From contig NZ_KK211100.1 in NCBI RefSeq assembly GCF_000620305.1, positions 238,467 to 302,466 on the forward strand: DNA of 64,000 nucleotides. Reading direction: 5' to 3'. Source of the DNA: Desulfitibacter alkalitolerans DSM 16504. Its GTDB lineage: Bacteria > Bacillota > DSM-16504 > Desulfitibacterales > Desulfitibacteraceae. The position numbers were made by a program, and so were the translations under genes. Position 1 is the first letter of the stretch; each line of letters begins with the position of its first letter. The notes beneath the pieces are model-generated. The model had not been told where the DNA came from. It made no database searches and saw nothing but the letters and a program-made list of their open reading frames with translations. Below are positions 53,973 to 62,952 of the stretch, piece by piece.

Positions 53973-55349
53973 CTACTCCCCCAAAACGTGAATAAGCTCC
54001 TTGCCCTTTTTCCATATATCCCCGGCACCTAATGTTAGAATTAAGTCACCAGCTTTGGTAGTCTTATGCAGAAAATCAATTAAGTCATCATATCCTTTAT
54101 AGACTATTTTTTTATCAGGAAATCTCCTTTTTGCCTCCTGAAAGATTAATTCCCCACTAATACCTGGAATAGCCTTTTCTCCTGCCGCATATATATCAGT
54201 TATGACAACAAAATCTGCATCAGAAAATGAATTGCCAAATTCATGATAAAGCTGTTTTGTCCTGGAATAACGGTGAGGTTGAAATACAGCTACAACCCTT
54301 CCCTTATGTGCCTGCCGAGCTGCCTCTAAAGTAGCTCTAATCTCAGTAGGATGGTGAGCATAATCGTCTACCACTTTGACATTCTTCTCATGGCCTAATA
54401 GCTGAAAACGTCTTTCAACTCCTTTGAATTTTTTCAAAGCGGTTATTGCTTCATGGAAGCCAACACCAGCCTCCATGGCCACCCCTAGGGCTCCCAATGC
54501 GTTTATTATATTATGTTTACCAGTAATAGTAAGTTCCAATTTGCCAAGAAACTTATTCTGATAATATATATCTGATGAGCTGCCAGCAGCATTAAATAAT
54601 AAATTCTTGGCAACAAAATCACTACTATCCTGTAAGCCATAGTATTTTAGCTTTCTATTTTGGGGTGCTTTAAGCTTCCTCGCAATTTCATCATCAATAC
54701 CTATAAAAGCTGTGCCTCCTGGCGGTATCTGATTAATATATTGTTGAAAAGCATTTATAATACTCTCCATAGAACCATAATAATCTAAATGATCATCCTC
54801 AATGTTAGTTACCATTGCAATCTCGGGGAAAAGTTCTAGAAACGAGCCGTCACTCTCATCTGCTTCCGCTACAAGATATTCTCCCTTTCCCAGCTTTGCA
54901 TTGGAGCAAAGGTTACACAATTCTCCACCCACTACTATAGTAGGATCATGCCCTGCATCTTCTAGTATAAGGGCAATCATGGAACTAGTTGTTGTTTTTC
55001 CGTGGGCTCCAGCTACAGCAATGCCCTTTTGAAGCTTCATGAGTTCCCCTAGAAGGGCACCTCTTTTTATAATCCTTATACCCATAGCCCTTGCCCTACT
55101 GATTTCCGGATTGGATACTGGTATAGCTGAAGAAATCACAACTAAATCACAAGATTCGGGCACATTATCTTCATGGTGGCCTATTTTTACTTGAGCTCCC
55201 ATTTGGATAAGGCGCTCCACATACTTCGAGTCAGATAAATCAGACCCACTAACCTTAACTCCCTTTTGGATTAATATTTTTGCCAGGCCACTCATACCGG
55301 CTCCACCAATGCCAATGAAATGTACACTATTTATTCCATTCAAAATCAT
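53973..55349 (-). CDS. murC: UDP-N-acetylmuramate-L-alanine ligase
   Basis: Adds L-Ala to UDP-MurNAc. The N-terminal Rossmann motif HFIGIGGAGMSGLA, the ATP loop GAHGKTTTSSMIALIL near residue 113, and the C-terminal DYAHHPTEIRATLEAAR near 335 are conserved. Length is about 458 residues. ATG at 55349 is used; TTG at 55343 has better spacing from GGGAG and would remove two residues. The 120-base gap upstream to murG has no clear gene. Confidence 0.95.
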   Translation of the reverse strand: MILNGINSVHFIGIGGAGMSGLAKILIQKGVKVSGSDLSDSKYVERLIQMGAQVKIGHHEDNVPESCDLVVISSAIPVSNPEISRARAMGIRIIKRGALLGELMKLQKGIAVAGAHGKTTTSSMIALILEDAGHDPTIVVGGELCNLCSNAKLGKGEYLVAEADESDGSFLELFPEIAMVTNIEDDHLDYYGSMESIINAFQQYINQIPPGGTAFIGIDDEIARKLKAPQNRKLKYYGLQDSSDFVAKNLLFNAAGSSSDIYYQNKFLGKLELTITGKHNIINALGALGVAMEAGVGFHEAITALKKFKGVERRFQLLGHEKNVKVVDDYAHHPTEIRATLEAARQAHKGRVVAVFQPHRYSRTKQLYHEFGNSFSDADFVVITDIYAAGEKAIPGISGELIFQEAKRRFPDKKIVYKGYDDLIDFLHKTTKAGDLILTLGAGDIWKKGKELIHVLGE

Positions 55350-55468
55350 CACTCCCTTTTCCCACCAAGCAAAGTAACATAACTCACACCTCATACTATG
55401 CAAGTAATAATCTTTTTGTTACAAACAAAAAAATCCTAGGCTTGTCTATTAAAAATAAAAATATAAAT

Positions 55469-56578
55469 CTATTTTATCACTTCCATAAACGCATTAATTA
55501 TTTGATTTAGTGCATCAGGCTTGCCTAAGTCTCTAGAGGCTTTTTTCATGGACGCTAATTTCTTGCTATCCCCCAAGAGAGTATAAAGCTCTCTAAAAAG
55601 TTTTTCTCCAGTTAAATCAGTATCTTTAATAATAACTGCAGCTCCATTTTTCACAAGTGACCTGGCATTATGCTCCTGATGATTTTCAGTAGCATATGGA
55701 TATGGAACAAGAATTGCCGGTATACCCAGGGCAGTTATTTCAGCTATAAAAGTGGCTCCTGCCCTGCCAATTACCAGGTCAGCCGCACCTAGGGCATCTT
55801 CCATATTATACATATATGGCTTAATGGTAATATTACCCATAACATCAGTGTTTATTCCTTGTTTTTTAAGTATCTCTATGATATTCTCATATCCCATTTC
55901 CCCAGTTATGAATATAAACTGAGCCTCGGCCATTTTTATCATTTTAGGTATAGCCTGGATTATTGCATTGTTTATACTCTGGGCACCTCTACTTCCTCCT
56001 GTTATTAAAACAGTTTTCTTTTTTGTGTCAAGTCCCAACCTTTCGTAACACGACTGTTTGCAGGCATTTAAAATTTCGGAACGAATAGGCAGCCCAGTTA
56101 CCCTAAGCTTGGATTTATCTTTAAAATACTTTTTGCTATCCTCAAATGTTAAACAAATTCTTTTGGCTTTTGATGCTAGAAGTTTGTTTGTAATACCAGG
56201 ATATGAGTTTTGTTCATGAATTAAAAGAGGCACCCCCATTTGAGAGCCCACCCATCCTACTGGTCCAGCTACATATCCCCCAGTTGAGACTATTGCATTA
56301 GGTTTAAAGGCCGATATAATCTTAAAGGATTGCCCCAGCCCTCTCATGAGTTTGATGCCGCTTTTCAGAGATTGCAAATTTAACCTTCGGGGTAATCCTT
56401 CAACTGTAATAAACTGATAATTAAACTCTGTTTTTGGAACAATATTTGCCTCTAAACCTTTTTTGGTACCCACATATAAAATATGGCAGTCTTTGTAAAC
56501 CTCTTGCAGTCCCTTTGCTATGGCAAGGGCAGGGTATATATGACCACCTGTCCCACCACCAGTTACAATTATTTTCAT
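55469..56578 (-). CDS. murG: UDP-N-acetylglucosamine-MurNAc-pentapeptide-undecaprenol transferase
   Basis: Membrane-associated glycosyltransferase making lipid II from lipid I. The N-terminal MKIIVTGGGTGGHIYPALAIAKGL, GGYVAGPVGW near residue 97, LLIHEQNSYPG near 120, VITGGSRGAQSINN near 190 and the donor-binding ADLVIGRAGATFIAEI near 265 are present. Length is 369 residues. ATG at 56578 after AGGTGG; a longer frame overlaps ftsW. Confidence 0.96.
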   Translation of the reverse strand: MKIIVTGGGTGGHIYPALAIAKGLQEVYKDCHILYVGTKKGLEANIVPKTEFNYQFITVEGLPRRLNLQSLKSGIKLMRGLGQSFKIISAFKPNAIVSTGGYVAGPVGWVGSQMGVPLLIHEQNSYPGITNKLLASKAKRICLTFEDSKKYFKDKSKLRVTGLPIRSEILNACKQSCYERLGLDTKKKTVLITGGSRGAQSINNAIIQAIPKMIKMAEAQFIFITGEMGYENIIEILKKQGINTDVMGNITIKPYMYNMEDALGAADLVIGRAGATFIAEITALGIPAILVPYPYATENHQEHNARSLVKNGAAVIIKDTDLTGEKLFRELYTLLGDSKKLASMKKASRDLGKPDALNQIINAFMEVIK

Positions 56579-56591
56579 TGCAAGACACCAC

Positions 56592-57692
56592 CTAAGTACT
56601 TTTTGTATACCTGGATATACCCAGCAGTACTCCAACTCCTGCCAGGGTAAATACAAGACTTGAACCTCCATAGCTAATAAATGGCAGGGTTATACCAGTA
56701 ACAGGCAAAGATCCAGTTACAACACCTATATTCATTAATGCCTGGAAGGATATCATTATTGTAACACCAGCTGCCACAAGACTAGTAAAGTAATCTGGTG
56801 CTGTAACTGCTATTTTAAAGCCTCTCCAGACAAATATTACAAATAGTATTAGAATAAACGCTGCACCAATAAAACCTAACTCCTCGCCAAGAATTGCATA
56901 TATAAAATCTGTATGCCGTTCAGGAATATAGAGAAGCTTTTGCCTGCCATTGCCCAGACCCATTCCAAAAAGTCCCCCTGATCCAAGTGCCAAGAGGGAC
57001 TGGATAGTCTGAAAGCCAGCACCAATGGGGTCTTCATAGGGATTAATGAACGCCATGATTCTTCTCAGTCTATATGGTTCTGCAATAATTGCAGCCACAA
57101 CAGCTAAAAGGCCACCAACAGCAAGCAGTCCCAAGTGCAGTATTTTAGCCCCTGCAACTGCCAGCAGCAAATAGACTGTTCCAGCTACTGCAACTGCTGT
57201 ACCAAGATCAGGCTGGGCCAAAATCAGGGCACATACAATACCCAATATAACCAGTTGGGGCAGTAATCCCTTTCCAAAGTACTTCAAATACTTTTGGTTA
57301 AGACTAAGGCTTTTAGCTACAAAAATTACCATGGCCAGTTTTACAATTTCTGAAGGCTGGAATACTATGCCTCCAAAGCCAATCCATCTGCCAGCACCAC
57401 CACTTACCTTTCCTATTAGAAGGGTAAGCACTAACAATCCCAAAGTAATCAGTAAAATAGGAGCTGCAAATCTATAAAGAACCCTATAGTGAATATTCAT
57501 GGCAAATACAAGAGCAATAAAACCAATGAATGCATTAATAAGCTGCCTTTTCAAATAAAAATACTGGTCCCCATGACTTAGTAAGGTTGAGTATGCGCTG
57601 GAGCTAAAAACCATTATGATTCCTATACTTAATAAAATAAGAGTAACAAAAAAAATGATAAAGTCGGGGGCGTGCCTGTTTTTATCTAACAT
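56592..57692 (-). CDS. ftsW: SEDS family peptidoglycan glycosyltransferase FtsW/SpoVE
   Basis: Polytopic membrane glycosyltransferase that polymerises lipid II with a class B PBP. About ten membrane segments; the catalytic region contains QPDLGTAVAVAGT near residue 170 with the essential Asp, RRIMAFINPYEDPIGAGFQTIQSLLALGSGGLFG and LGEELGFIGA near 265, and TGITLPFISYGGSSL near the C-terminus. Length is 366 residues. Whether it serves vegetative division (FtsW) or cortex synthesis (SpoVE) cannot be settled; the partner PBP here is SpoVD-like. Confidence 0.92.
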   Translation of the reverse strand: MLDKNRHAPDFIIFFVTLILLSIGIIMVFSSSAYSTLLSHGDQYFYLKRQLINAFIGFIALVFAMNIHYRVLYRFAAPILLITLGLLVLTLLIGKVSGGAGRWIGFGGIVFQPSEIVKLAMVIFVAKSLSLNQKYLKYFGKGLLPQLVILGIVCALILAQPDLGTAVAVAGTVYLLLAVAGAKILHLGLLAVGGLLAVVAAIIAEPYRLRRIMAFINPYEDPIGAGFQTIQSLLALGSGGLFGMGLGNGRQKLLYIPERHTDFIYAILGEELGFIGAAFILILFVIFVWRGFKIAVTAPDYFTSLVAAGVTIMISFQALMNIGVVTGSLPVTGITLPFISYGGSSLVFTLAGVGVLLGISRYTKST

Positions 57693-57699
57693 CCATCTC

Positions 57700-59064
57700 T
57701 CACCCCATTGTCTTTTTGACTAAGTTTCGGAAGTGGTCTCCTCGTTCTTCATAATTCTTATACATATCCCAGCTGGCACAGGCAGGAGATAAAAGCACTA
57801 CTCCTCCCTTAGAGGCTATATTTTTACTTAATTCCACAGCCTCCTGCAAATCCTTTACCTTATGGCAATCATTAATGCCAGTTTTTAACACGGCGTCTCT
57901 TATAGCTTCAGCAGTTTCTCCAAAAACAACTACCTTAACCTTAAGCCTGGTTAAAGTCTGAGCAAGTTCCTGAAATGAGCTTCCCTTATCCATTCCTCCA
58001 GCAATTAATACTATATCCCTGTCCATGTATGCTTCTAAAGCCTTAATTGTAGCCTCAGGATTTGTACCCTTGGAGTCATTAATGTATAAAACGCCATTTA
58101 CCTCACCTACAGGCTCCAGCCTGTGGGGAACACCTGGAAAAGTTTTCAAACTATTGTACAGACCGTTTCTATCCAACCCTAAAGCCAAGGCAACACCAAC
58201 TGCAGCCATTGAGTTTTCTAGGTTATGGGACCCTTTAATTCTAACCTGCTCCCACTCAATTATTTTTTCCGTCCTGGCCTTCCATTTAGCAATTATAATA
58301 CCATCCTCTAAAAAAACACCTTGTTCTAATTTATGTTTTTTACTAAAAAATATTACCTTGCTTTTTATCTTTGATGAGAACCCTCTGCTTATACTATCAT
58401 CATAGTTTAGTACTGCATAATCATGGCTGGTTTGGTTGCTGAATATGTTTCCCTTGGCAGCTATATAGTTCTCCATTGTTTTATGCCTATCCAAATGATC
58501 AGGTGTTATATTCAAAAGTACTGCAACCTTAGGGTGAAAGCTATGGATGGTCTCCAATTGGAAACTGCTAACCTCCACCACCAAGTATGTACTCCTATCT
58601 GCAGTAACTGCTTCTTTAACTAAAGGAATGCCAATATTGCCTGCCACCTTAACCTTATTGCCGGTTTTTTCTAAAATATCTCCAATGAGTGCTGTTGTAG
58701 TGGTTTTGCCATTTGTTCCTGTAACTGCTATAATAGGGGACTTTGTCATTGTATAGGCCAATTCAAGCTCACTCCATACAGGCAAGCCATGCTTATAGGC
58801 TTTGACAAGTGGGGAAGCTGATAGGGGAACACCCGGACTTGTCACAACCAGGTCGAACCTATCCTTGGATATTTCAGGTTCACGTCCTTCCAGGTAAAAA
58901 TCAATATTTAAACCGGAAAGGGTTTTTAATTCCTCCAAGAGATTTTCCCTGGATTTCTGATCATATATGGTAACTAAAGCTCCTTGTTCTGCCAAAACTT
59001 TAGCAGCAGCTATCCCACTTCTAGCCATGCCAATTATTAGTATTTTTTTACTCCCTAAATCCAT
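57700..59064 (-). CDS. murD: UDP-N-acetylmuramoylalanine-D-glutamate ligase
   Basis: Adds D-Glu to UDP-MurNAc-L-Ala. KKILIIGMARSGIAAAKVL at the N-terminus, GTNGKTTTTALIGDIL near residue 115, NITPDHLDRH near 187, and NDSKGTNPEATIKALEAY near 323 are family motifs. Length is about 454 residues. The second ATG at 59064 is favoured; the first, six bases upstream, is too close to AAGGGG. It precedes ftsW by seven bases. Confidence 0.96.
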   Translation of the reverse strand: MDLGSKKILIIGMARSGIAAAKVLAEQGALVTIYDQKSRENLLEELKTLSGLNIDFYLEGREPEISKDRFDLVVTSPGVPLSASPLVKAYKHGLPVWSELELAYTMTKSPIIAVTGTNGKTTTTALIGDILEKTGNKVKVAGNIGIPLVKEAVTADRSTYLVVEVSSFQLETIHSFHPKVAVLLNITPDHLDRHKTMENYIAAKGNIFSNQTSHDYAVLNYDDSISRGFSSKIKSKVIFFSKKHKLEQGVFLEDGIIIAKWKARTEKIIEWEQVRIKGSHNLENSMAAVGVALALGLDRNGLYNSLKTFPGVPHRLEPVGEVNGVLYINDSKGTNPEATIKALEAYMDRDIVLIAGGMDKGSSFQELAQTLTRLKVKVVVFGETAEAIRDAVLKTGINDCHKVKDLQEAVELSKNIASKGGVVLLSPACASWDMYKNYEERGDHFRNLVKKTMG

Positions 59065-59076
59065 TCCCATTACCCC

Positions 59077-60030
59077 TTATAAATACTTGAGTAGTGCAAC
59101 ACCTAAAAAAGCAAATACTATAGATATTAAGTAAAAGATTAGTACTATTTTCCTTTCACCCCACCCCTTCAACTCATAATGATGGTGTAAGGGACTCATT
59201 AAAAACAATCTTTTACCAGTAGTTTTAAAGGAAATAACTTGTAGTATTACTGTAAAGGTCTCTACTACAAATATTCCTCCAATTACTGCCAGCAGGATCT
59301 CCGTTCTAGTCAATACTGCCAAAGTAGCGATTGCAGCTCCAATAGCTAAAGACCCAGTATCACCCATGAAAACCCTGGCAGGATAAGCGTTAAATACTAA
59401 AAACCCAATACATCCACCTGCTAAAGCAGCAGAAAAGATGGCGGTATGGTGATTATCTAGTATTATACTAACCATTAAAAAGCCCAGTGCTGCCACTGCT
59501 GATGTTCCCGCAGCAAGACCATCCAAACCATCTGTAAGATTTACTGCATTTGTTGTCCCCACCACTACAAAGGTTACAAAGGGCAGGTATAGCCACCCTA
59601 AATATAACTCTCCTACAAAGGGTATCCAAACATTGGTTCCTCTATCTAAAAATACAACGGCAATAAAGGCCAGAATTAGACTTAATAGGATCTGCCCAGC
59701 CAGCTTCCACCTTGCCTTTAGGCCTAAGGATCTTCTTAAGACTACTTTTAAATAATCATCTGTAAACCCTATTATTCCAAAGCCCAGGGTCATAAGAATT
59801 AATAAACCTGTACTAAGATTTGGAGGGGAAATGAAAAGACTTGCAATAATTATAGGGATTAGAAAAATCAGACCACCCATGGTTGGGGTGCCAGCCTTTC
59901 CAAAATGCCTTTTCGGCCCATCAGAACGAATTGTTTGACCAATTTTTAGACTACGTAAAATAGGTATGATTAGTGGGCCTAAAATAACTGTACTGATGGC
60001 AGCCACACCAAAAGTTACGAGATAGACCAT
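59077..60030 (-). CDS. mraY: Phospho-MurNAc-pentapeptide transferase
   Basis: Integral membrane enzyme making lipid I on undecaprenyl phosphate. About ten membrane segments; TPTMGGLIF near residue 50, DDYLKV near 92 with catalytic aspartates, NAVNLTDGLDGLAAG near 160 and the HHHYELKGW loop near 283 are present. Length is 317 residues. ATG after GGGGGAA. Confidence 0.97.
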   Translation of the reverse strand: MVYLVTFGVAAISTVILGPLIIPILRSLKIGQTIRSDGPKRHFGKAGTPTMGGLIFLIPIIIASLFISPPNLSTGLLILMTLGFGIIGFTDDYLKVVLRRSLGLKARWKLAGQILLSLILAFIAVVFLDRGTNVWIPFVGELYLGWLYLPFVTFVVVGTTNAVNLTDGLDGLAAGTSAVAALGFLMVSIILDNHHTAIFSAALAGGCIGFLVFNAYPARVFMGDTGSLAIGAAIATLAVLTRTEILLAVIGGIFVVETFTVILQVISFKTTGKRLFLMSPLHHHYELKGWGERKIVLIFYLISIVFAFLGVALLKYL

Positions 60031-60045
60031 GCTTTATGCTTCCCC

Positions 60046-61419
60046 CTATATAAGTTGTTTAACTATTTCCTCGATTTTTGCAGCTCTAGATCCCTTAAAC
60101 AAAACAGTATCTCCCTGGGCAATGCTTTTTTTAAGAAATTCTGCTGCTTCATGGTTATCTGCAAAACTATATATTCTGTCCTCAGTCATGCCGCTATCCA
60201 GGGCACCTTGGGCAATGAACTTTCCAAGCTTTCCTATTGTAATTAGCAGGTCAACCCCATTATGACAAACATGCTTGCCTACTGCTAAGTGACCCTCTTT
60301 CTCATATTCTCCTAGTTCATACATATCGCCTAAAACAGCTACCCTTCTGGCCCCTTTTGCTGCAGATAAAATATCAATACTTGCTTTCATGGATATTGGA
60401 TTTGCATTGTATGTATCATTTACCAGGATAACACCATTATCAAGGGTGATTTTCTCCAGCCTCTTTTCAGAAATAACTGCGGTTTTTAGTCCTTGTGAAA
60501 TAGACTCTAAATCAAATCCTAGTTCATAGGCAACACCCACAGCAGCCAGGGAATTTAATATATTGTGTTTTCCGGGTAATTGAAGCTCCATGTCCTTGGT
60601 TTGACCGTTAATTATTAACTTAAACTTAGATTTATAAAAATTCATTTCAATAGCCTGAGCTTGATACCTGCAGCTATTGTTAAACCCGTAAAAATTAACC
60701 TCTGCTTCTGTCCAATCCTTCATCTTTATACACCAGGGGTCCTCTCCATTTAGGAATACCTTGCCTGATTTGCCTATATTTCTAACGAGTTCTCCCTTTG
60801 CAGATGCAATATTATCTATTGTTTTTAAGAGTTCAATATGTACAGGAGCCACATTTGTAACCACACCAATTGTTGGTCTAGCAATACCTGCCAGCTCATT
60901 TATTTGACCAAGGCCCCTCATACCCATTTCTACAACTACCGCCTGGGTAGCACTATTTATTTCAAGAAGGGTAAGAGGAAGTCCTATTTCATTGTTGAAA
61001 CTTCCCTGGCTTTTAACAATATTTAGTTTTTGATGGAGAACAGCTGCTATTATATCCTTTGTACTAGTCTTGCCATTGCTTCCTGTTATAGCAATTACTG
61101 GAATATTATATTTACTTCTATGATAATGTGCCAGGTCCTGCAGGGCTTTTAAAGTGTCATCTACAAGAATAACTGGCATTGTAAGATTTGGCTTAAATTC
61201 CTGCCAGTAGCTTTTTTGTGCAAAAACTGCACAAGCGCCTCTTTCCTGTGCAGAAGCTAGAAAATCATGTCCATTAAATCTTTCTCCAATAAGGGGAATA
61301 AATAAATCTCCTTCACTAATGGTTCTGGTATCTGTTGAAACCTTTTTTATATCTATTGCCGCCTTAGTTTCATTGATTAGCTCTCCAAAAACAATCTTAG
61401 CTATTTCCTGCACCTTCAT
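60046..61419 (-). CDS. murF: UDP-N-acetylmuramoyl-tripeptide-D-alanyl-D-alanine ligase
   Basis: Adds D-Ala-D-Ala to the tripeptide precursor. ATP loop ITGSNGKTSTKDIIAAVL near residue 112, VVEMGMRGLGQI near 162, NDTYNANPISMKASID near 333. Length is 457 residues. It follows murE with a two-base gap and precedes mraY. Confidence 0.97.
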   Translation of the reverse strand: MKVQEIAKIVFGELINETKAAIDIKKVSTDTRTISEGDLFIPLIGERFNGHDFLASAQERGACAVFAQKSYWQEFKPNLTMPVILVDDTLKALQDLAHYHRSKYNIPVIAITGSNGKTSTKDIIAAVLHQKLNIVKSQGSFNNEIGLPLTLLEINSATQAVVVEMGMRGLGQINELAGIARPTIGVVTNVAPVHIELLKTIDNIASAKGELVRNIGKSGKVFLNGEDPWCIKMKDWTEAEVNFYGFNNSCRYQAQAIEMNFYKSKFKLIINGQTKDMELQLPGKHNILNSLAAVGVAYELGFDLESISQGLKTAVISEKRLEKITLDNGVILVNDTYNANPISMKASIDILSAAKGARRVAVLGDMYELGEYEKEGHLAVGKHVCHNGVDLLITIGKLGKFIAQGALDSGMTEDRIYSFADNHEAAEFLKKSIAQGDTVLFKGSRAAKIEEIVKQLI

Positions 61420-61421
61420 AT

Positions 61422-62891
61422 TTACACCAACTTGTTTAAGAATTCTCTAGCTATTTCTCTATCGTCAAAGGGATAGGTTTTGCCTTTGATCTCCTGGTAG
61501 GTTTCATGTCCCTTGCCTGCAATGAGAACAAGATCTTCCCTCCGAGCCATTTGAATTGCTCTGCCTATAGCTTCTCTTCTATCAACTACAACCTCATAGG
61601 GAGCAGATAGCTTATCAAGTCCTGGCAGTATATCTCTAATAATTGCCTCTGGTTCCTCACTCCTTGGATTATCCGAGGTAACAATGCTATAATCACTATA
61701 TCTAGCTACAGCTTCACCCATCAATGGCCTTTTTGTACGATCCCTATCTCCACCACACCCAAATACTGTTATTACTCGACCTTTTACAAATTTTTTGGCT
61801 GAAGTCAATACATTTTCCAAACTGTCAGGTGTATGAGCATAATCTACTATAACTGTAAAGTTTTGGTTAAGATCAACCTTTTCAAAACGCCCAGGGACTC
61901 CATTTACAGCCTCTAACCTTTCTTTAACAACTTCTGGAGCAACACCCTCCTGGTAACCAACCACAAATGCCGCTAATGAATTATAAACATTAAATAATCC
62001 TGTTATTTTTAAACTCATTTCAATACATCCATCAGGGTACTCTAACTTATAAGATACACCCTGGCCTCCAACATCAATGTTTTTTGCAGTAAAGTCACAA
62101 TCTCCACCTGTACCATATGTGTAAACAGGCACTTGAGATCTGCTTTTAAAATACTCGTAGTATTGGTCGTCCCTATTAATAACTGCATACTGGGGTCTAT
62201 CCTTTTTATCCCTTCCCAGCATTTCAAAAAGCTGTCCCTTTGCTTCTTTATAAGCATTTAAATCTTTATGAAAATCCATATGATCCTGTGACAAATTTGT
62301 ATATACCCCTACATCAAAGGAGCTTTCCTTTACCCTCTTTAGATCTAAAGCATGAGATGATACCTCCATAACTCCATATGAAACATTTTCTTTTAGCATT
62401 TCATGAAACATCTGCTGCAGGTCCACTGCCTCAGGTGTTGTTCTATTAGCTGGAAGACTTTTATCACCAATCATATTACCAATGGTACCAATTAAGCCCA
62501 CCTTGTGTTCCTTTTCAAGAATGTACTTGATTAAATACGTTGTGGTTGTCTTGCCGTTTGTACCTGTAACACCAATTAAGCCTAATTTTTTTGATGGATA
62601 ATCATAAAAGTGGGCTGCCAGTGCTGCCATGGCATCCCTTGTATCCTTAACCTTTATTTGAGGTACATCCAACCCATCAAGATATCTTTCCACTAACAGA
62701 ACTGATGCTCCCTGCCCAATGGCTTTGGCAGCATATAAATGCCCATCGGTTTTAAATCCAGGAACACAAATAAATAAGTCTCCAGGCATTACATATCTAG
62801 AATCATATTTTATACCTTTTATAGCTATTTGGTCTATAGGGCGAGATACTTCATATGAGTGTAAAGGTGTTAAAATATCCTGCAATTTCAC
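61422..62891 (-). CDS. murE: UDP-N-acetylmuramoyl-tripeptide synthetase MurE
   Basis: Adds the third amino acid to UDP-MurNAc-L-Ala-D-Glu. GVTGTNGKTTTTYLIKYIL near residue 108, NLSQDHMDFH near 205, and DYAHTPDSLENVL near 352 are present. The substrate-selecting motif TSDNPRSEEPEAIIRDI near 407 (DNPR type) indicates meso-diaminopimelate rather than lysine. Length is about 489 residues. GTG at 62891 after GGAG; a TTG one codon earlier is possible. Confidence 0.96.
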   Translation of the reverse strand: MKLQDILTPLHSYEVSRPIDQIAIKGIKYDSRYVMPGDLFICVPGFKTDGHLYAAKAIGQGASVLLVERYLDGLDVPQIKVKDTRDAMAALAAHFYDYPSKKLGLIGVTGTNGKTTTTYLIKYILEKEHKVGLIGTIGNMIGDKSLPANRTTPEAVDLQQMFHEMLKENVSYGVMEVSSHALDLKRVKESSFDVGVYTNLSQDHMDFHKDLNAYKEAKGQLFEMLGRDKKDRPQYAVINRDDQYYEYFKSRSQVPVYTYGTGGDCDFTAKNIDVGGQGVSYKLEYPDGCIEMSLKITGLFNVYNSLAAFVVGYQEGVAPEVVKERLEAVNGVPGRFEKVDLNQNFTVIVDYAHTPDSLENVLTSAKKFVKGRVITVFGCGGDRDRTKRPLMGEAVARYSDYSIVTSDNPRSEEPEAIIRDILPGLDKLSAPYEVVVDRREAIGRAIQMARREDLVLIAGKGHETYQEIKGKTYPFDDREIAREFLNKLV

Positions 62892-62952
62892 CAAATCAAC
62901 TCCTTACTACATCTTATTACTAAATTAACCTAAATATAAAAATTTTAACCCA